Counted from the stretch's first letter, positions 1 through 12,299 are shown. The stretch is DNA of 64,000 nucleotides from Archivesica marissinica (GCA_014843695.1 CM026403.1:6095281-6159280); one strand, 5' to 3'. Notes: generated from the letters alone by a model not told the origin. Program-made: numbers and translations.

Positions 1-3000
1 ATGGTACACGATATACAACTCCCATACAGCACAATCAATGGTACACGATATACAACTACAATATCCCATACAGCACAATCAATGGTACACGATATACAAC
101 TACAATATCCCATACAGCACAATCAATGGTACACGATATACAACTCCCATACAGCACAATCAATGGTACACGATATACAACTACAATATCCCATACAGCA
201 CAATCAATGGTACACGATATACAACTACAATATCCCATACAGCACAATCAATGGTACACGATATACAACTACAATATCCCATACAGCACAATCAATGGTA
301 CACGATATACAACTACAATATCCCATACAGCACAATCAATGGTACACGATATACAACTACAATATCCCATACAGCACAATCAATGGTACACGATATACAA
401 CTCCCATACAGCACAATCAATGGTACACGATATACAACTACAATATCCCATACAGCACAATCAATGGTACACGATATACAACTACAATATCCCATACAGC
501 ACAATCAATGGTACACGATATACAACTACAATATCCCATACAGCACAATCAATGGTACACGATATACAACTACAATATCCCATACAGCACAATCAATGGT
601 ACACGATATACAACTACAATATCCCATACAGCACAATCAATGGTACACGATATACAACTCCCATACAGCACAATCAATGGTACACGATATACAACTACAA
701 TATCCCATACAGCACAATCAATGGTACACGATATACAACTACAATATCCCATACAGCACAATCAATGGTACACGATATACAACTACAATATCCCATACAG
801 CACAATCAATGGTACACGATATACAACTCCCATACAGCACAATCAATGGTACACGATATACAACTACAATATCCCATACAGCACAATCAATGGTACACGA
901 TATACAACTCCAATATCCCATACAGCACAATCAATGGTACACGATATACAACTCCCATACAGCACAATCAATGGTACACGATATACAACTACAATATCCC
1001 ATACAGCACAATCAATGGTACACGATATACAACTCCCATACAGCACAATCAATGGTACACGATATACAACTACAATATCCCATACAGCACAATCAATGGT
1101 ACACGATATACAACTCCCATACAGCACAATCAATGGTACACGATATACAACTACAATATCCCATACAGCACAATCAATGGTACACGATATACAACTACAA
1201 TATCCCATACAGCACAATCAATGGTACACGATATACAACTACAATATCCCATACAGCACAATCAATGGTACACGATATACAACTACAATATCCCATACAG
1301 CACAATCAATGGTACACGATATACAACTACAATATCCCATACAGCACAATCAATGGTACACGATATACAACTCCCATACAGCACAATCAATGGTACACGA
1401 TATACAACTACAATATCCCATACAGCACAATCAATGGTACACGATATACAACTACAATATCCCATACAGCACAATCAATGGTACACGATATACAACTACA
1501 ATATCCCATACAGCACAATCAATGGTACACGATATACAACTACAATATCCCATACAGCACAATCAATGGTACACGATATACAACTACAATATCCCATACA
1601 GCACAATCAATGGTACACGATATACAACTCCCATACAGCACAATCAATGGTACACGATATACAACTACAATATCCCATACAGCACAATCAATGGTACACG
1701 ATATACAACTACAATATCCCATACAGCACAATCAATGGTACACGATATACAACTACAATATCCCATACAGCACAATCAATGGTACACGATATACAACTCC
1801 CATACAGCACAATCAATGGTACACGATATACAACTACAATATCCCATACAGCACAATCAATGGTACACGATATACAACTCCCCATACAGCACAATCAATG
1901 GTACACGATATACAACTACAATATCCCATACAGCACAATCAATGGTACACGATATACAACTCCCATACAGCACAATCAATGGTACACGATATACAACTAC
2001 AATATCCCATACAGCACAATCAATGGTACACGATATACAACTCCCATACAGCACAATCAATGGTACACGATATACAACTACAATATCCCATACAGCACAA
2101 TCAATGGTACACGATATACAACTACAATATCCCATACAGCACAATCAATGGTACACGATATACAACTCCCATACAGCACAATCAATGGTACACGATATAC
2201 AACTACAATATCCCATACAGCACAATCAATGGTACACGATATACAACTACAATATCCCATACAGCACAATCAATGGTACACGATATACAACTCCCATACA
2301 GCACAATCAATGGTACACGATATACAACTCCCATACAGCACAATCAATGGTACACGATATACAACTACAATATCCCATACAGCACAATCAATGGTACACG
2401 ATATACAACTACAATATCCCATACAGCACAATCAATGGTACACGATATACAACTACAATATCCCATACAGCACAATCAATGGTACACGATATACAACTAC
2501 AATATCCCATACAGCACAATCAATGGTACACGATATACAACTACAATATCCCATACAGCACAATCAATGGTACACGATATACAACTACAATATCCCATAC
2601 AGCACAATCAATGGTACACGATATACAACTACAATATCCCATACAGCACAATCAATGGTACACGATATACAACTCCCATACAGCACAATCAATGGTACAC
2701 GATATACAACTACAATATCCCATACAGCACAATCAATGGTACACGATATACAACTACAATATCCCATACAGCACAATCAATGGTACACGATATACAACTC
2801 CCATACAGCACAATCAATGGTACACGATATACAACTACAATATCCCATACAGCACAATCAATGGTACACGATATACAACTACAATATCCCATACAGCACA
2901 ATCAATGGTACACGATATACAACTACAATATCCCATACAGCACAATCAATGGTACACGATATACAACTCCCATACAGCACAATCAATGGTACACGATATA

Positions 3001-4025
3001 CAACTCCCATACAGCACAATCAATGGTACACGATATACAACTCCCATACAGCACAATCAATGGTACACGATATACAACTCCCATACAGCACAATCAATGG
3101 TACACGATATACAACTACAATATCCCATACAGCACAATCAATGGTACACGATATACAACTACAATATCCCATACAGCACAATCAATGGTACACGATATAC
3201 AACTACAATATCCCATACAGCACAATCAATGGTACACGATATACAACTACAATATCCCATACAGCACAATCAATGGTACACGATATACAACTACAATATC
3301 CCATACAGCACAATCAATGGTACACGATATACAACTACAATATCCCATACAGCACAATCAATGGTACACGATATACAACTCCCATACAGCACAATCAATG
3401 GTACACGATATACAACTCCCATACAGCACAATCAATGGTACACGATATACAACTACAATATCCCATACAGCACAATCAATGGTACACGATATACAACTCC
3501 CATACAGCACAATCAATGGTACACGATATACAACTCCCATACAGCACAATCAATGGTACACGATATACAACTACAATATCCCATACAGCACAATCAATGG
3601 TACACGATATACAACTACAATATCCCATACAGCACAATCAATGGTACACGATATACAACTACAATATCCCATACAGCACAATCAATGGTACACGATATAC
3701 AACTCCCATACAGCACAATCAATGGTACACGATATACAACTACAATATCCCATACAGCACAATCAATGGTACACGATATACAACTCCCATACAGCACAAT
3801 CAATGGTACACGATATACAACTACAATATCCCATACAGCACAATCAATGGTGCACGATATACAACTCCCATATCCCATACAGCACAATCAATGGTACACG
3901 ATATACAACTACAATATCCCATACAGCACAACCAATGATACACGATATACAACTACAATATCCCATACAACACAATCAATGGTACACGATATACAACTCC
4001 CATATCCCATACAACACAATCAATA
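1..4025. repeat. Minisatellite array of mixed 37-bp and 44-bp units
   Basis: About 95 head-to-tail units. Each unit carries catacagcacaatcaatgg followed by tacacgatatacaact; the long form has 7 extra bases (acaatat) before the next unit. Long and short units are interleaved without an obvious simple period. The plus strand of both forms contains no TAA, TAG or TGA, so all three plus frames stay open for about 4 kb, which makes the long ORFs artefacts. Units from about 3840 to 4025 carry substitutions (gtgcacg, accaatgata, acaacacaatc) while the interior is almost invariant: a homogenised core with a diverged edge. The array enters from outside the window on the left. Confidence 0.97.
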
Positions 4026-4883
4026 AATAACTAATACGATAAATATATAAAGAAACAGCAGTTGATGGAATGCTTTATTTCTACATTTTCTTAGAAATAG
4101 TTTTTATTTGATTTTAGTTTAGGGCAAATTGTAACATAATTTATATACAATGTAAATAGGTCTAACAAATGACAATAGGACGTGTCAGGTGTTCAGTTGT
4201 TAACAAGATACAATATAATACAATGTATTGCACTCATTTAACAACAACAACAACAACAACAACAATAACAACAACAACAACATGATAATTGCATTGAACA
4301 TAAGCTAATGTAGATTCAAACCCTTTGTATGTACTTGACTGCCATGTTTCTACAATCGGTATTGTCACTATGGCAACGCATGTCGCATTCTGTAATTGAG
4401 AAATGTGTTCTTACAAATGTGTAATAGTAAATTTCATCATGGAAAGGAATTATAGCATACGCACTTTAATATACATGTACTTGTTTTCCACTTCATATAT
4501 TTCCATTTTAGCACACTGAATCTCATTAATTTTCAACATTACTGAGACTCCTCTGTTGAGCAAAAACAGTAATGCAATTAAGTCGTGAAGACATAAAAGT
4601 TACAAGTTGTGTTGTTTCATATTCAATCTTAGTTCAATCTATCAATTTCACAGGGATTCGGCACGTTTGGGGGTACTAGTATATATATTTAAGTACAGGG
4701 AGTCTACTCTGTGGGATGTCAGATTTCGCATCGATCAATAAAATGGCCCTATCTGAAACAATTTTGTACAAATCTGTCCAAATATAACGCCTATCCCGAG
4801 TCTTTATATTGTTCTTCAAATAAAACACAACTTTAAGCTGCATGCATGTATACTTTGCAAACAATTGCCACAGACATTGGCCA
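4026..4883. other. Single-copy AT-rich non-coding DNA with a CAA microsatellite
   Basis: No gene or recognised element is seen. A (CAA)n microsatellite with one interruption lies at 4241-4281. The short minus ORF at 4676-4894 shows no family motif and is not supported. Confidence 0.6.
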
Positions 4884-4885
4884 TA

Positions 4886-5237
4886 GCAGGTCACATTTCC
4901 ATACTAGGACACGGGTTCTGTCAGCAACAAAAAACAATCTTCGACGGGAGAGTTTTAACAGTGAATAACATTATCAATAAAATGTGTTTCCACTAACATA
5001 TAGGTTTATTCGGCAAAAATGTATGTCAAAAAGAGATTTGTAGAATTTTTCAATTTGTTTTGAATATTTCTCAAGCGGCGCAGTTCGCGTTGAAACAAGC
5101 GTTCTGATTGGATTATGATTATTCTTCATAAAAAACCCATCTAGTTACATTCTAATAATCCAATCAGAACGCTCGTTTCAACGCGTTTTTTGTTGTTGCT
5201 GACAAAACCCGTGTCCTAGTATGGAAATGTGACCTGC
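4886..5237. mobile_element. MITE-like foldback element with ~52-bp terminal inverted repeats
   Basis: The left end (4886-4936, starting gcaggtcacatttcc) is repeated in inverse at 5185-5237 (ending ggaaatgtgacctgc), nearly perfect over about 50 bp. Both ends are flanked by TA (4884-4885 and 5238-5239), the target duplication of Tc1/mariner-type elements. There is no transposase ORF, so it is a short non-autonomous element (352 bp). A second inverted pair, 5086-5116 and 5155-5185 (31 bp, one mismatch), lies inside its right half. Family assignment beyond the TA target is inference. Confidence 0.8.
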
Positions 5238-5239
5238 TA

Positions 5240-5870
5240 TTCCTTCAACGAGTTGAACCTCCCTAGAACAACAACCTCTACAACAACCAATATGGGTGTA
5301 TCCTGGGGGTGTTTGCTCTGTACGTTCATATAATATGTAGTTTCTGAATAAAAATACGTTAAACTTAACGAGAAATTCATACACAGTGACATCATCAAAT
5401 ATGCATAGAACGAATGCATTTTATGTGCCTGATGGTCAGGTATGAGACACTTTGTGTGCCTACATTACCGTTTGTGCAAACAATACTTACCCAGACCTCG
5501 CACAACCTGCAGCACAAATATAGCACCAATTATCATCAAGCTAATCCTCATTTTGTATATATCCGTTCCCATCTAATTCTACATTCTCGTCCATTTACAA
5601 GTCTCGCGTGAGTAACCTATAAGTGTAAGTATTTCTCAGCAGTGATCAACGGATATATTTCAGATTTCATGACAATTTTCACAGCCGGTTTATTACCTTC
5701 AATTCTAGTCGGCATTGTTAATTCATGATTAATTATAACATTACCCTTCTTACACTTATTAACTAGGCAACGTCACGGACTATTTATACACAGTGTATAT
5801 ATGTATAATTATACTGATATATAGAAAACGATTGAGCATACACAAACATAGGCTCGTTTTTCCATATGGA
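5240..5870. other. Single-copy non-coding DNA
   Basis: No coding, RNA or repeat signal recognised. The short ORFs here have no recognisable domains. Confidence 0.5.
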
Positions 5871-5879
5871 AATTTCATC

Positions 5880-6076
5880 TACCATGGGTGTAAATATGGT
5901 ACGGCTGGACTGGTCACCAATAATTCAATATAGGTCAAAATGTCGCACAAATTCAATGGTCTGTTTAGAATTTTATTTTGGATGATAGTCTCCCATGGTT
6001 CTTTGAGGTGCACGATTCTCGAACCTGTGACCCAGGGATTACAAGTTGAGTGTTAACCACTGACCAGCTGCATATG
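5880..6076 (-). mobile_element. tRNA-derived SINE or tRNA relic
   Basis: Read on the minus strand, 6076 to 6010 looks like a tRNA 5' half with an A-box-like TGGTCAGTGGTTAA, an anticodon-arm-like part reading CTTGTAA in the loop, and a B box GGTTCGAGAAT. Stem pairing is imperfect, so this is not called as a working tRNA. The downstream (lower-coordinate) extent to about 5880 is a guess. Confidence 0.55.
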
Positions 6077-6180
6077 AATAGTGGAAGCCTAGATAGTATT
6101 ATTATTTATAAGGGGCGTAGAAATTGGAGACTGTAGCCGTGTCACTACAGAACATATTTGACGTTGTATTTTGTCATCTG

Positions 6181-6542
6181 GAAGTCTGAATGCTAGGTTC
6201 AGACCGGTCATACTAAACAATGGTGCATGTAGGAAGTCTGAATGCTAGGTTCCGACCGGTCATACTAAACAATGGTGCATGTAGGAAGTCTGAATGCTAG
6301 GTTCAGACCGGTCATACTAAACAATGGTGCATGTAGGAAGTCTGAATGCTAGGTTCCAACCGGTCATACTAAACAATGGTGCATGTAGAAAGTCTGAATG
6401 CTAGGTTCCGACCGGTCATACTAAACAATGGTGCATGTAGAAAGTCTGAATGCTAGGTTCCGACCGGTCATACTAAACCATGGTGCATGTAGGAAGTCTG
6501 AATGCTAGGTTCAGACCGGTCATACTAAACCATGGTGCATGT
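6181..6542. repeat. 52-bp minisatellite, 7 copies
   Basis: Seven direct copies start at 6181, 6233, 6285, 6337, 6389, 6441 and 6493. The unit includes gaagtctgaatgctaggtt and accggtcatactaaac and ends in atggtgcatgtag. Copies differ at one to three bases. Confidence 0.95.
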
Positions 6543-7060
6543 AACTCGAAGATAGCCAAAATAATTACAATCCGATATCCGTGGCAGCCATCTTGAAAAG
6601 ATATATTTAATGTAGATTGTTGCGTGACGTGGATACAATTATTTTCATTTATGCTAGTTTGCTTTGTGCACAGTGCAACAGTTGTTGTGACAAGTGTGTT
6701 GCCGAAGGGGCAGAACAATTTCACGAGGCGGCGCTTACCAGAGACATTTTAGTGTCGTGTCCATCTTTGAGCGGATGAAGGCTACTAAATCGTCTTGTCA
6801 TTTCTATGAACTTAATTCTGTATCTGTATCTGTATATGTTACAGTGTATGACCTGTTACAGCTTCACACAGTGGAGAGAGGCGCTTAGTCACTATGTAGG
6901 GCAGACTTGAACCCTTGTATTGTCTCTGCGCAGACCACCCTATCGCCCAGATGGTTCCACCCACGAACAGTTTTCACAAAGAATGAGTTTCTTAACTGCG
7001 TACATGTAGTAATGGTCTGCGTCCGTCTTTCTGCCCGTCCGTCTGTCCGTAACAAAAGTT
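6543..7060. other. Single-copy non-coding DNA
   Basis: Nothing recognised. Short ORFs at 6694-6888 and 6907-7122 lack domain motifs. Confidence 0.45.
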
Positions 7061-7061
7061 G

Positions 7062-7500
7062 TCCGCTCTTTAACTGGAGTAACTATTGTTCAATCTTCTT
7101 CACACTTGGTTGCATTTATTAGTGTCATCATATCTTGCATATGTTAGGTAACCAGCATGGTCGTCTTAGTAACACTTGAGTTATGGGCCTTGGATTGTTA
7201 ACATCTTCTGATTTGGGCTATATCCGCTCTCTAGCTGGGGGATTATTATCCAATCTTCTTCATACTTGCTCATCAATGTTTATTGGCAAAGTGTTTTGGC
7301 AAAGTTCGATAATCAGTCTGATCGTCTCAGTAACACATGAGGTTAAGGCCCTTGGATGGTTAAATGTCCCCCGGTGTCCGCTCTCTGACTCAAGTAATTA
7401 CTATCCAATCTTCTTCAAACATGGTCACATTGTTTAGTAACATACTATCTTAGGCACGTTCGATAAACAATCTGGTCGTATCACTAACACCTCAGTTATT
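7062..7500. repeat. Old, diverged ~150-bp tandem repeat, about 3 copies
   Basis: Three segments begin with tccgctct at about 7062, 7209 and 7377. Each continues with a similar sequence containing caatcttcttca, a gttcgata-like stretch and a taacac motif. Divergence is high, so boundaries are approximate. Confidence 0.6.
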
Positions 7501-7579
7501 ACCATCAATTGATTATTACCGTTATGTGACCAAACTTTGGTGTGGTACATCAGTAACTGTGTTACAATCTCTTGTTATA

Positions 7580-7785
7580 TTAGCGAAGAGACTGGTGGGA
7601 CACCCCGGTACTTAAATACTCTACGGAATGCCTCTATGGGACAGCTCAGTACTTTAATAGCCTAGGGAAATGACTGTTGTGGTACACCAGTATACAAATA
7701 TACTAGGGGGGCTTGGTGATACCCCCAATGCTTAAGCAGACTAGGTGATGACCTGGTTGGGTCCAAAGTGCTTAAATATAAGTCA
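7580..7785. repeat. Diverged ~50-bp tandem repeat, about 4 copies
   Basis: Four loosely similar blocks each read roughly ggtggnacaccc...gtacttaaat-act-agg. Identity is low and the call rests on the repeated order of these words. Confidence 0.45.
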
Positions 7786-8180
7786 AACCTGTGTTAAGCA
7801 GCCAGTCTGGTCACCAATACAGTCCGACAAGACTCCTGCCCATATCTTGGAAGACGAAGACGAGACGAAGTAGTGAAAGTGGCTGATTGGCACAGGTGAC
7901 TGTTTAATAGAGGTCAAATATATAATAAGGATGTATATACATGTAGTCGACAGAAGAGGAATATTCGGCTTCAAAGATCTTGCGGTCTTTGATAATGTTG
8001 ACAGACAACAAACGCCCTGAACACACTTCCTCAGATTCTAGCGGCAAGATCAAAGGACGTCTTTGACTTAAGTACGATGCCGCACATTGCATAGCTCACA
8101 CATAGGGACAGTGAAATTCAAACGAAAACACCGTTTAGTTAAGGTTTCATTTACTAGTTTAGTTTAATCATATTTTATTG

Positions 8181-8238
<58 letters not shown>
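8181..8238. repeat. (CAAT)n microsatellite
   Basis: About 14 uninterrupted tetranucleotide copies. Confidence 0.97.
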
Positions 8239-8240
<2 letters not shown>

Positions 8241-8540
8241 TTTTACGTCATACATAAAACAGTTACAATACATTTACAGGTGAGCAGCGCTACAAAAGAC
8301 GATGCGTTCTCTCCATATATACATGTATTTGTACTTCTAAAAATAAACCATTGTTCAGGTAACGACTAGATACCATGAAGTATTTTATTGGAACTATGTG
8401 GATGAAATCTACAATATTACTACAATGGGCAGGTAGTGAAAATCGGGAAATGCTTGCGAGGGGGTGTATTTTTCACAGAGAGGAGTCACTTTTTTTACAG
8501 TGAATAATGATCGGGGGCACTTTCCGATGGGGGTCACACA

Positions 8541-8845
8541 TAAACGTTACACCCGGCACCAGACCCTCAGCCACCTTGTAGAGAAACATGAGTCGACTAG
8601 TTGTTGTTCGTCAATCTTGGAGGGATGTTAATTACAAAGTTTCTAACATGTTTGTGACCGATCCCTCTTCACGTGTCATGTAATCGTCCGTAATAAATCT
8701 CGCCGCCTGACGCTGATCACGTTCTAATTTGTTTATATCACCTTTCAAGTATGGATCACACACAGTAGCATTATATTCAAGGGTTGACCTACCTAATGCC
8801 AGATAAGCACTTTTTCTGCATTCTACGGAACAATGACGGATGCTT
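8541..8845 (-). pseudogene. Broken non-LTR retrotransposon (LINE) fragment, C-terminal to the reverse transcriptase
   Basis: Minus-strand translation starting near 8845 gives a stretch containing AYLALGRSTLEYNATVC, then DPYLKGDINKLERDQRQAARF and FITDDY, then TNMLETL. After a frameshift or stop near 8625 it resumes with RLMFLYKVAEGLVPG. This is the well-known post-RT region of CR1/jockey-like LINEs (family pattern: LEYA..VWDPY....INKLE.VQRRAARF...Y). No RT catalytic part is present, and the reading frame is broken, so it is a dead 5'-truncated copy. Confidence 0.85.
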
Positions 8846-8878
8846 AGATGTGCCTAGACCGTGTTAAATCTTACGAAC

Positions 8879-9043
8879 GTGTTAATCCCAGGTACGGGGT
8901 TTCTGTTACCTGTGTTAATCCCAGGTACGGGGTTTCTGTTACCTGTGTTAATCCCAGGTACGGGGTTTCTGTTACCTGTGTTAATCCCAGGTACGGGGTT
9001 TCTGTTACCTGTGTTAATCCCAGGTACGGGGTTTCTGTTACTT
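8879..9043. repeat. 33-bp minisatellite, 5 copies
   Basis: Five nearly identical direct copies, each gtgttaatcccaggtacg + gggtttctgttacct. 33 bp is a multiple of three, so the plus frames stay open; the short ORFs here are repeat artefacts. Confidence 0.96.
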
Positions 9044-9184
9044 GTTTGAGTATTTGATCACACAGCGAGTAGAAATATTTTTTTTGGTGTTAAACTTCAT
9101 GCCCCATTTTTCAGCCCAAAGTATGTACATGTATATATGTATGTTCCTTAATGTAAAACTCCTTGGGGGGACGTAGACATGTTT

Positions 9185-9316
9185 TCTTGGGCAAGCTTAG
9201 CCGACCTAAGTGGTTAACCAGTGATGTGCCTTGCTCAATGACACTACATACGAGTATCGAACCCGGGACCGTTCGATTCCAAACCCGACGCTCTACCACT
9301 GGACCACGGATGCCAC
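9185..9316 (-). mobile_element. tRNA-derived SINE head and body fragment
   Basis: The minus strand from 9316 reads a tRNA-like head (GGCATCCGTGGTCCAGTGG, A-box TGGTAGAGCG) and a B box CGGGTTCGATAC. It continues into a non-tRNA body containing TTGAGCAAGGCAC and GGTTAACCACTTAGG. The anticodon arm does not pair cleanly, which fits a SINE and not a tRNA gene. Confidence 0.75.
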
Positions 9317-9499
9317 ACAAAAGTTCGAGGTCTTGTCACTTTGAAGTTTGTTATAGTCATTCTGATTTTGAACCTTTCTACACAGTAGGCACTCGTCAGC
9401 AAAAAGACGCACTTGAGAGGATACTGATAGAGGAAGATCGTTTATATGGCACACAAATAAAATGGGGCCCACTACTTAGTTCTTCTGTTACTGCCTGCC

Positions 9500-10075
9500 T
9501 AAACTCTGCCAGTTGATAGCAGTATGCTTAGTGAAATGTCTCTGACCCGGGTTTTCAGGAATGTGTTCGAATGCATTATTTCTCGGAGCATTTCAGTTTC
9601 TGGGCAGCCTAGTAAATAGTGAGCAATTGATTCCGACTCGCCGCATGAGCAGTATCCATGGGTCATCTTCCAGACCCACTTTATGCTGATGCTCTTTTAA
9701 ATTACAATGCCCCCTGTAGTGTAGATTGACTATTTAAAGCATTATGGGCTGAAGTCGATATGCTTGGCTTGGACTTTTGGCTTCAGTTCATGTAGGTATC
9801 TTCCTTTAGCAGTAATGTCCCATCTTCTTTGCCATTTTATGTGCAGTGCTGTTATCTCTGCAGCACTTCTTACACCCGCTTGTGTTATTGGTTCTTGTGA
9901 TTCAATTTTATCTTCTCGGCCTCTTTCGCAGCCTCCTTTGCTAACTTGTTTGCGATCTCATATCCAATTAGTGTGGCATGTCTTGGATACCAGTCAAGTT
10001 GGATGAATGTACCCAGACCTCCCAAGCCAGTCCACCGGAGCTTAATGTCTGGCACAGCTTCTACGTCTACCAGTT
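9500..10075 (-). pseudogene. Broken LINE fragment: RNase H domain and C-terminal Cys motif
   Basis: Minus-strand translation gives, in order: WYPRHATLIGYEIANKLA followed by KEAAKEAE (the WxPxHxxxxGNExAxxLA signature of retrotransposon RNase H), then TALHIKWQRRWDITAKGRY, then HYRGHCNLKEHQHKVGL, and finally CSCGESESIAHYLLGCP near the C-terminus, a Cys/His motif typical of jockey/I-type LINE ends. A stop codon follows at 9500-9502. At least three frameshifts or stops interrupt the frame. This is a degenerate 3' piece of a non-LTR retrotransposon. Confidence 0.88.
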
Positions 10076-10188
10076 ACTGGCCAAATTCAATACACTGAAC
10101 ATTATTGCCAGGTTGGTGCGCATAGAGAAAGAATTGAAATAGAAGTGATAGAACAGTGGAGAGTTAAAAATAAAAGACTGCTAGGAGA

Positions 10189-10400
10189 TTAGATAAAGAT
10201 GGTGGCTAGTTGAGCCTTGAAGGTGTCAAGTGTGCCAACTGATACAGTGTTCACAGGAAGACTGATCCACTCATTGGTGGTTCTTGGAAAGAATGACTGT
10301 TGGCAGTAACTAGTAGAACAGCATGCAATTAGGAAGGCATGGTCTGCTGTGTGACGCGAGCGGCGCGGCAGGGTAATAGGCGGTCGGTCTTGTTGACTTC
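10189..10400 (-). pseudogene. Broken LINE fragment: C-terminal end
   Basis: Minus-strand translation contains LPRRSRHTADHAFLI and then, in another frame, QQSFFPRTTNEWISLP with TLDTFKAQL and a stop (TAA, complement of 10189-10191). SFFPRTIREWNxLP followed by xLDxFKxxL is the common C-terminus of CR1-like LINE polyproteins. It is a separate insertion from the 8541-8845 piece, because the order of the two parts is reversed relative to an intact element. Confidence 0.82.
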
Positions 10401-10446
10401 GACTTTTTCTTCAGCTTTAACATGCATCTATCAATCCCAAGCGTAT

Positions 10447-10620
10447 GCATACCTATAGCAGGACCACGGACGCCATACCTATAGCTGGAACACGGACGCC
10501 ATGCCTATAGCTGGACCACAGACGCCATACCTATAGCTGGAACACGGACGCCATACCTATAGCTGGACCACGGACGCCATACCTATAGCAGGACCACGGA
10601 CGCCATACCTATAGCTGGTT
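10447..10620. repeat. 26-bp minisatellite, about 6.5 copies, containing a SINE-head-like sequence
   Basis: The unit is acctatagctggaccacgg + acgccat. The part ggaccacggacgccat matches the end of the minus-strand SINE head at 9301-9316 (ggaccacggatgccac) with one or two changes. The array therefore probably grew from a SINE or tRNA-like 5' end. Confidence 0.93.
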
Positions 10621-10639
10621 GACAGTCAGATATGATTCT

Positions 10640-11399
10640 TAGGTGGTTAATCTTGCGATCTCTGTGCTCGTGCAATATGAACTGTAGTGACAATTACAAT
10701 ATGACAACAATACGGTGAAATGACATTTCGTTAGGAGATGTTACCGCCGGATGAGGCTACGAACAGAACAGAATAGAACTTGGAATAAAACGTCAGTTTA
10801 TAGTCAAATTGCAATTGCCGTACAACATTATCAGTTTCAATTTATACGATTGATGTGCCATTGTTTCGTGTAAGTGAAATCTTAACCACATCAAAGTGGT
10901 GCACAGCGTTTCATAAAAGTAGATTATATTTCGGATGATTCCTAGTCATAACGCCCCCCCCCCTAAATCGGTCAAAACGGCCCGCTAGCATTATTTGTTG
11001 GGCAAATGGCCCCCATAGCAAGTCGAGACATCCAGCTAGCGGTATCTTTTTGTCAAAACGACACCTGGTAATAATAGAAACTATTCGAAGACTATTTAGA
11101 GTTGTGGAACTTTAGTCCAAATATTTAGACAAATTTGAAAAATGTGACATTTTACTATCCAGCCATTTTTCAAAGTCTAAGCCTCAATTACTCATAGCAT
11201 ATTTTATATTCTAAAATGTCGTTTTTTAATAATTAAAATTGTTAACAAGATGAACACACAGTCATATCGTTGTTCAAATTCTGCACAGTCTATAACGTCT
11301 CTTGACACAATATTATACAAGAAATCAACATACGCCGTGCATAGGTGCCCTGAAGTATTGAGTTCCCCATATAGACGGGTGCCGACCCGACACCGTTGC
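10640..11399. other. Single-copy AT-rich non-coding DNA
   Basis: No gene, RNA or repeat recognised apart from a short C homopolymer run near 10955-10964. Confidence 0.5.
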
Positions 11400-11570
11400 G
11401 ATAGCTGAATTGAGCAGCAATGTCACATGATGAAGCTAAAACTGTCAACAAAGTTTTTTTAAAGTTGTTTTCACGACTTAAGAAAATAATAATATACGGC
11501 AAGTGTAATTAACGTTTTATACTGGTCATTATATGTGGGATTTATGCTGAGCATAGGTTCCACCACTCTA
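11400..11570. repeat. Direct repeat copy 1 of a ~170-bp segment
   Basis: Shares gagcagcaa, gtcaacaaa-gttttttt, gttgttttcacgacttaa, tatactggtcattatatg and aggttccaccactcta in the same order with 11891-12063. No coding potential. It could be a dispersed repeat or the remnant of a local duplication. Confidence 0.88.
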
Positions 11571-11890
11571 TAGTTCTAGGCAAATGTCGCTGACAGAACT
11601 GAAGCATGGTTCAATAGCATTCCGTTGCGTGTATCGAAAGCCTGATGCAACTGTCGTGTGACTGGTCCAGCAGACGAATATAAACAAACAAATCATTGGG
11701 AGAATATTTCCACCGAAACTGATACGGTGTATGAGCAATTCAGGTAGCTATCCGAATTAAAAAAATATACCCCTAACCTGAAAATAGTTTCTATACCATT
11801 TTTGATTAAGACCAATATATATATATATATGTTTTTATTCAATGATGTACTCTATAGATATCACAATAAGATATTCAACAAGTTAGCTGT

Positions 11891-12063
11891 GATAGTTGTG
11901 TTGAGCAGCAAGGTCACGTGATGAACCTAAAATTGTCAACAAAAGTTTTTTTGAAAGTTGTTTTCACGACTTAAGGAAATAATAATATACAATTAATGCA
12001 ATTAACATTTTATACTGGTCATTATATGTGGGATTTACGCCAAGCATAGGTTCCACCACTCTA
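11891..12063. repeat. Direct repeat copy 2 of the ~170-bp segment
   Basis: Same segment as 11400-11570, about 490 bp downstream in the same orientation, with roughly one change in ten bases. The intervening DNA has no reverse transcriptase or integrase trace, so an LTR interpretation is not supported. Confidence 0.88.
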
Positions 12064-12103
12064 GTCAGTAGTCTAAAGTAATCTTGGTTACACTAGAATT
12101 GGA

Positions 12104-12149
12104 GATATGTATAATTATGTTAGTAATATTATGAGCCTCATGTATTGTA
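12104..12149. repeat. Unoccupied paralogue of the SINE target site at 13022
   Basis: The stretch atatgtataattatgttag + taatattatgagcctcatgtattgta is nearly identical to the sequence split by the SINE at 13037-13308. It acts as an internal empty-site reference that fixes the SINE borders. Confidence 0.8.
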
Positions 12150-12299
12150 CTTGACTTGAGATGTGTTGTTGAATGTTCAGGCAATTTGGGGACGATTTTA
12201 CCAAACAAAAATTGTATGGTTGTGAATTAGCATTAATTTGCTAATTGATCTGTTTTGTGTAACTGATTGTTGAACATTTGTATCATTTGGAAACAGACA

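Noticed and set aside
1..4030. Three overlapping plus-strand ORFs of 1270-1341 codons
   Set aside because: They are translations of the 37/44-bp array in all three frames. The unit has no plus-strand stop, so openness carries no coding information.
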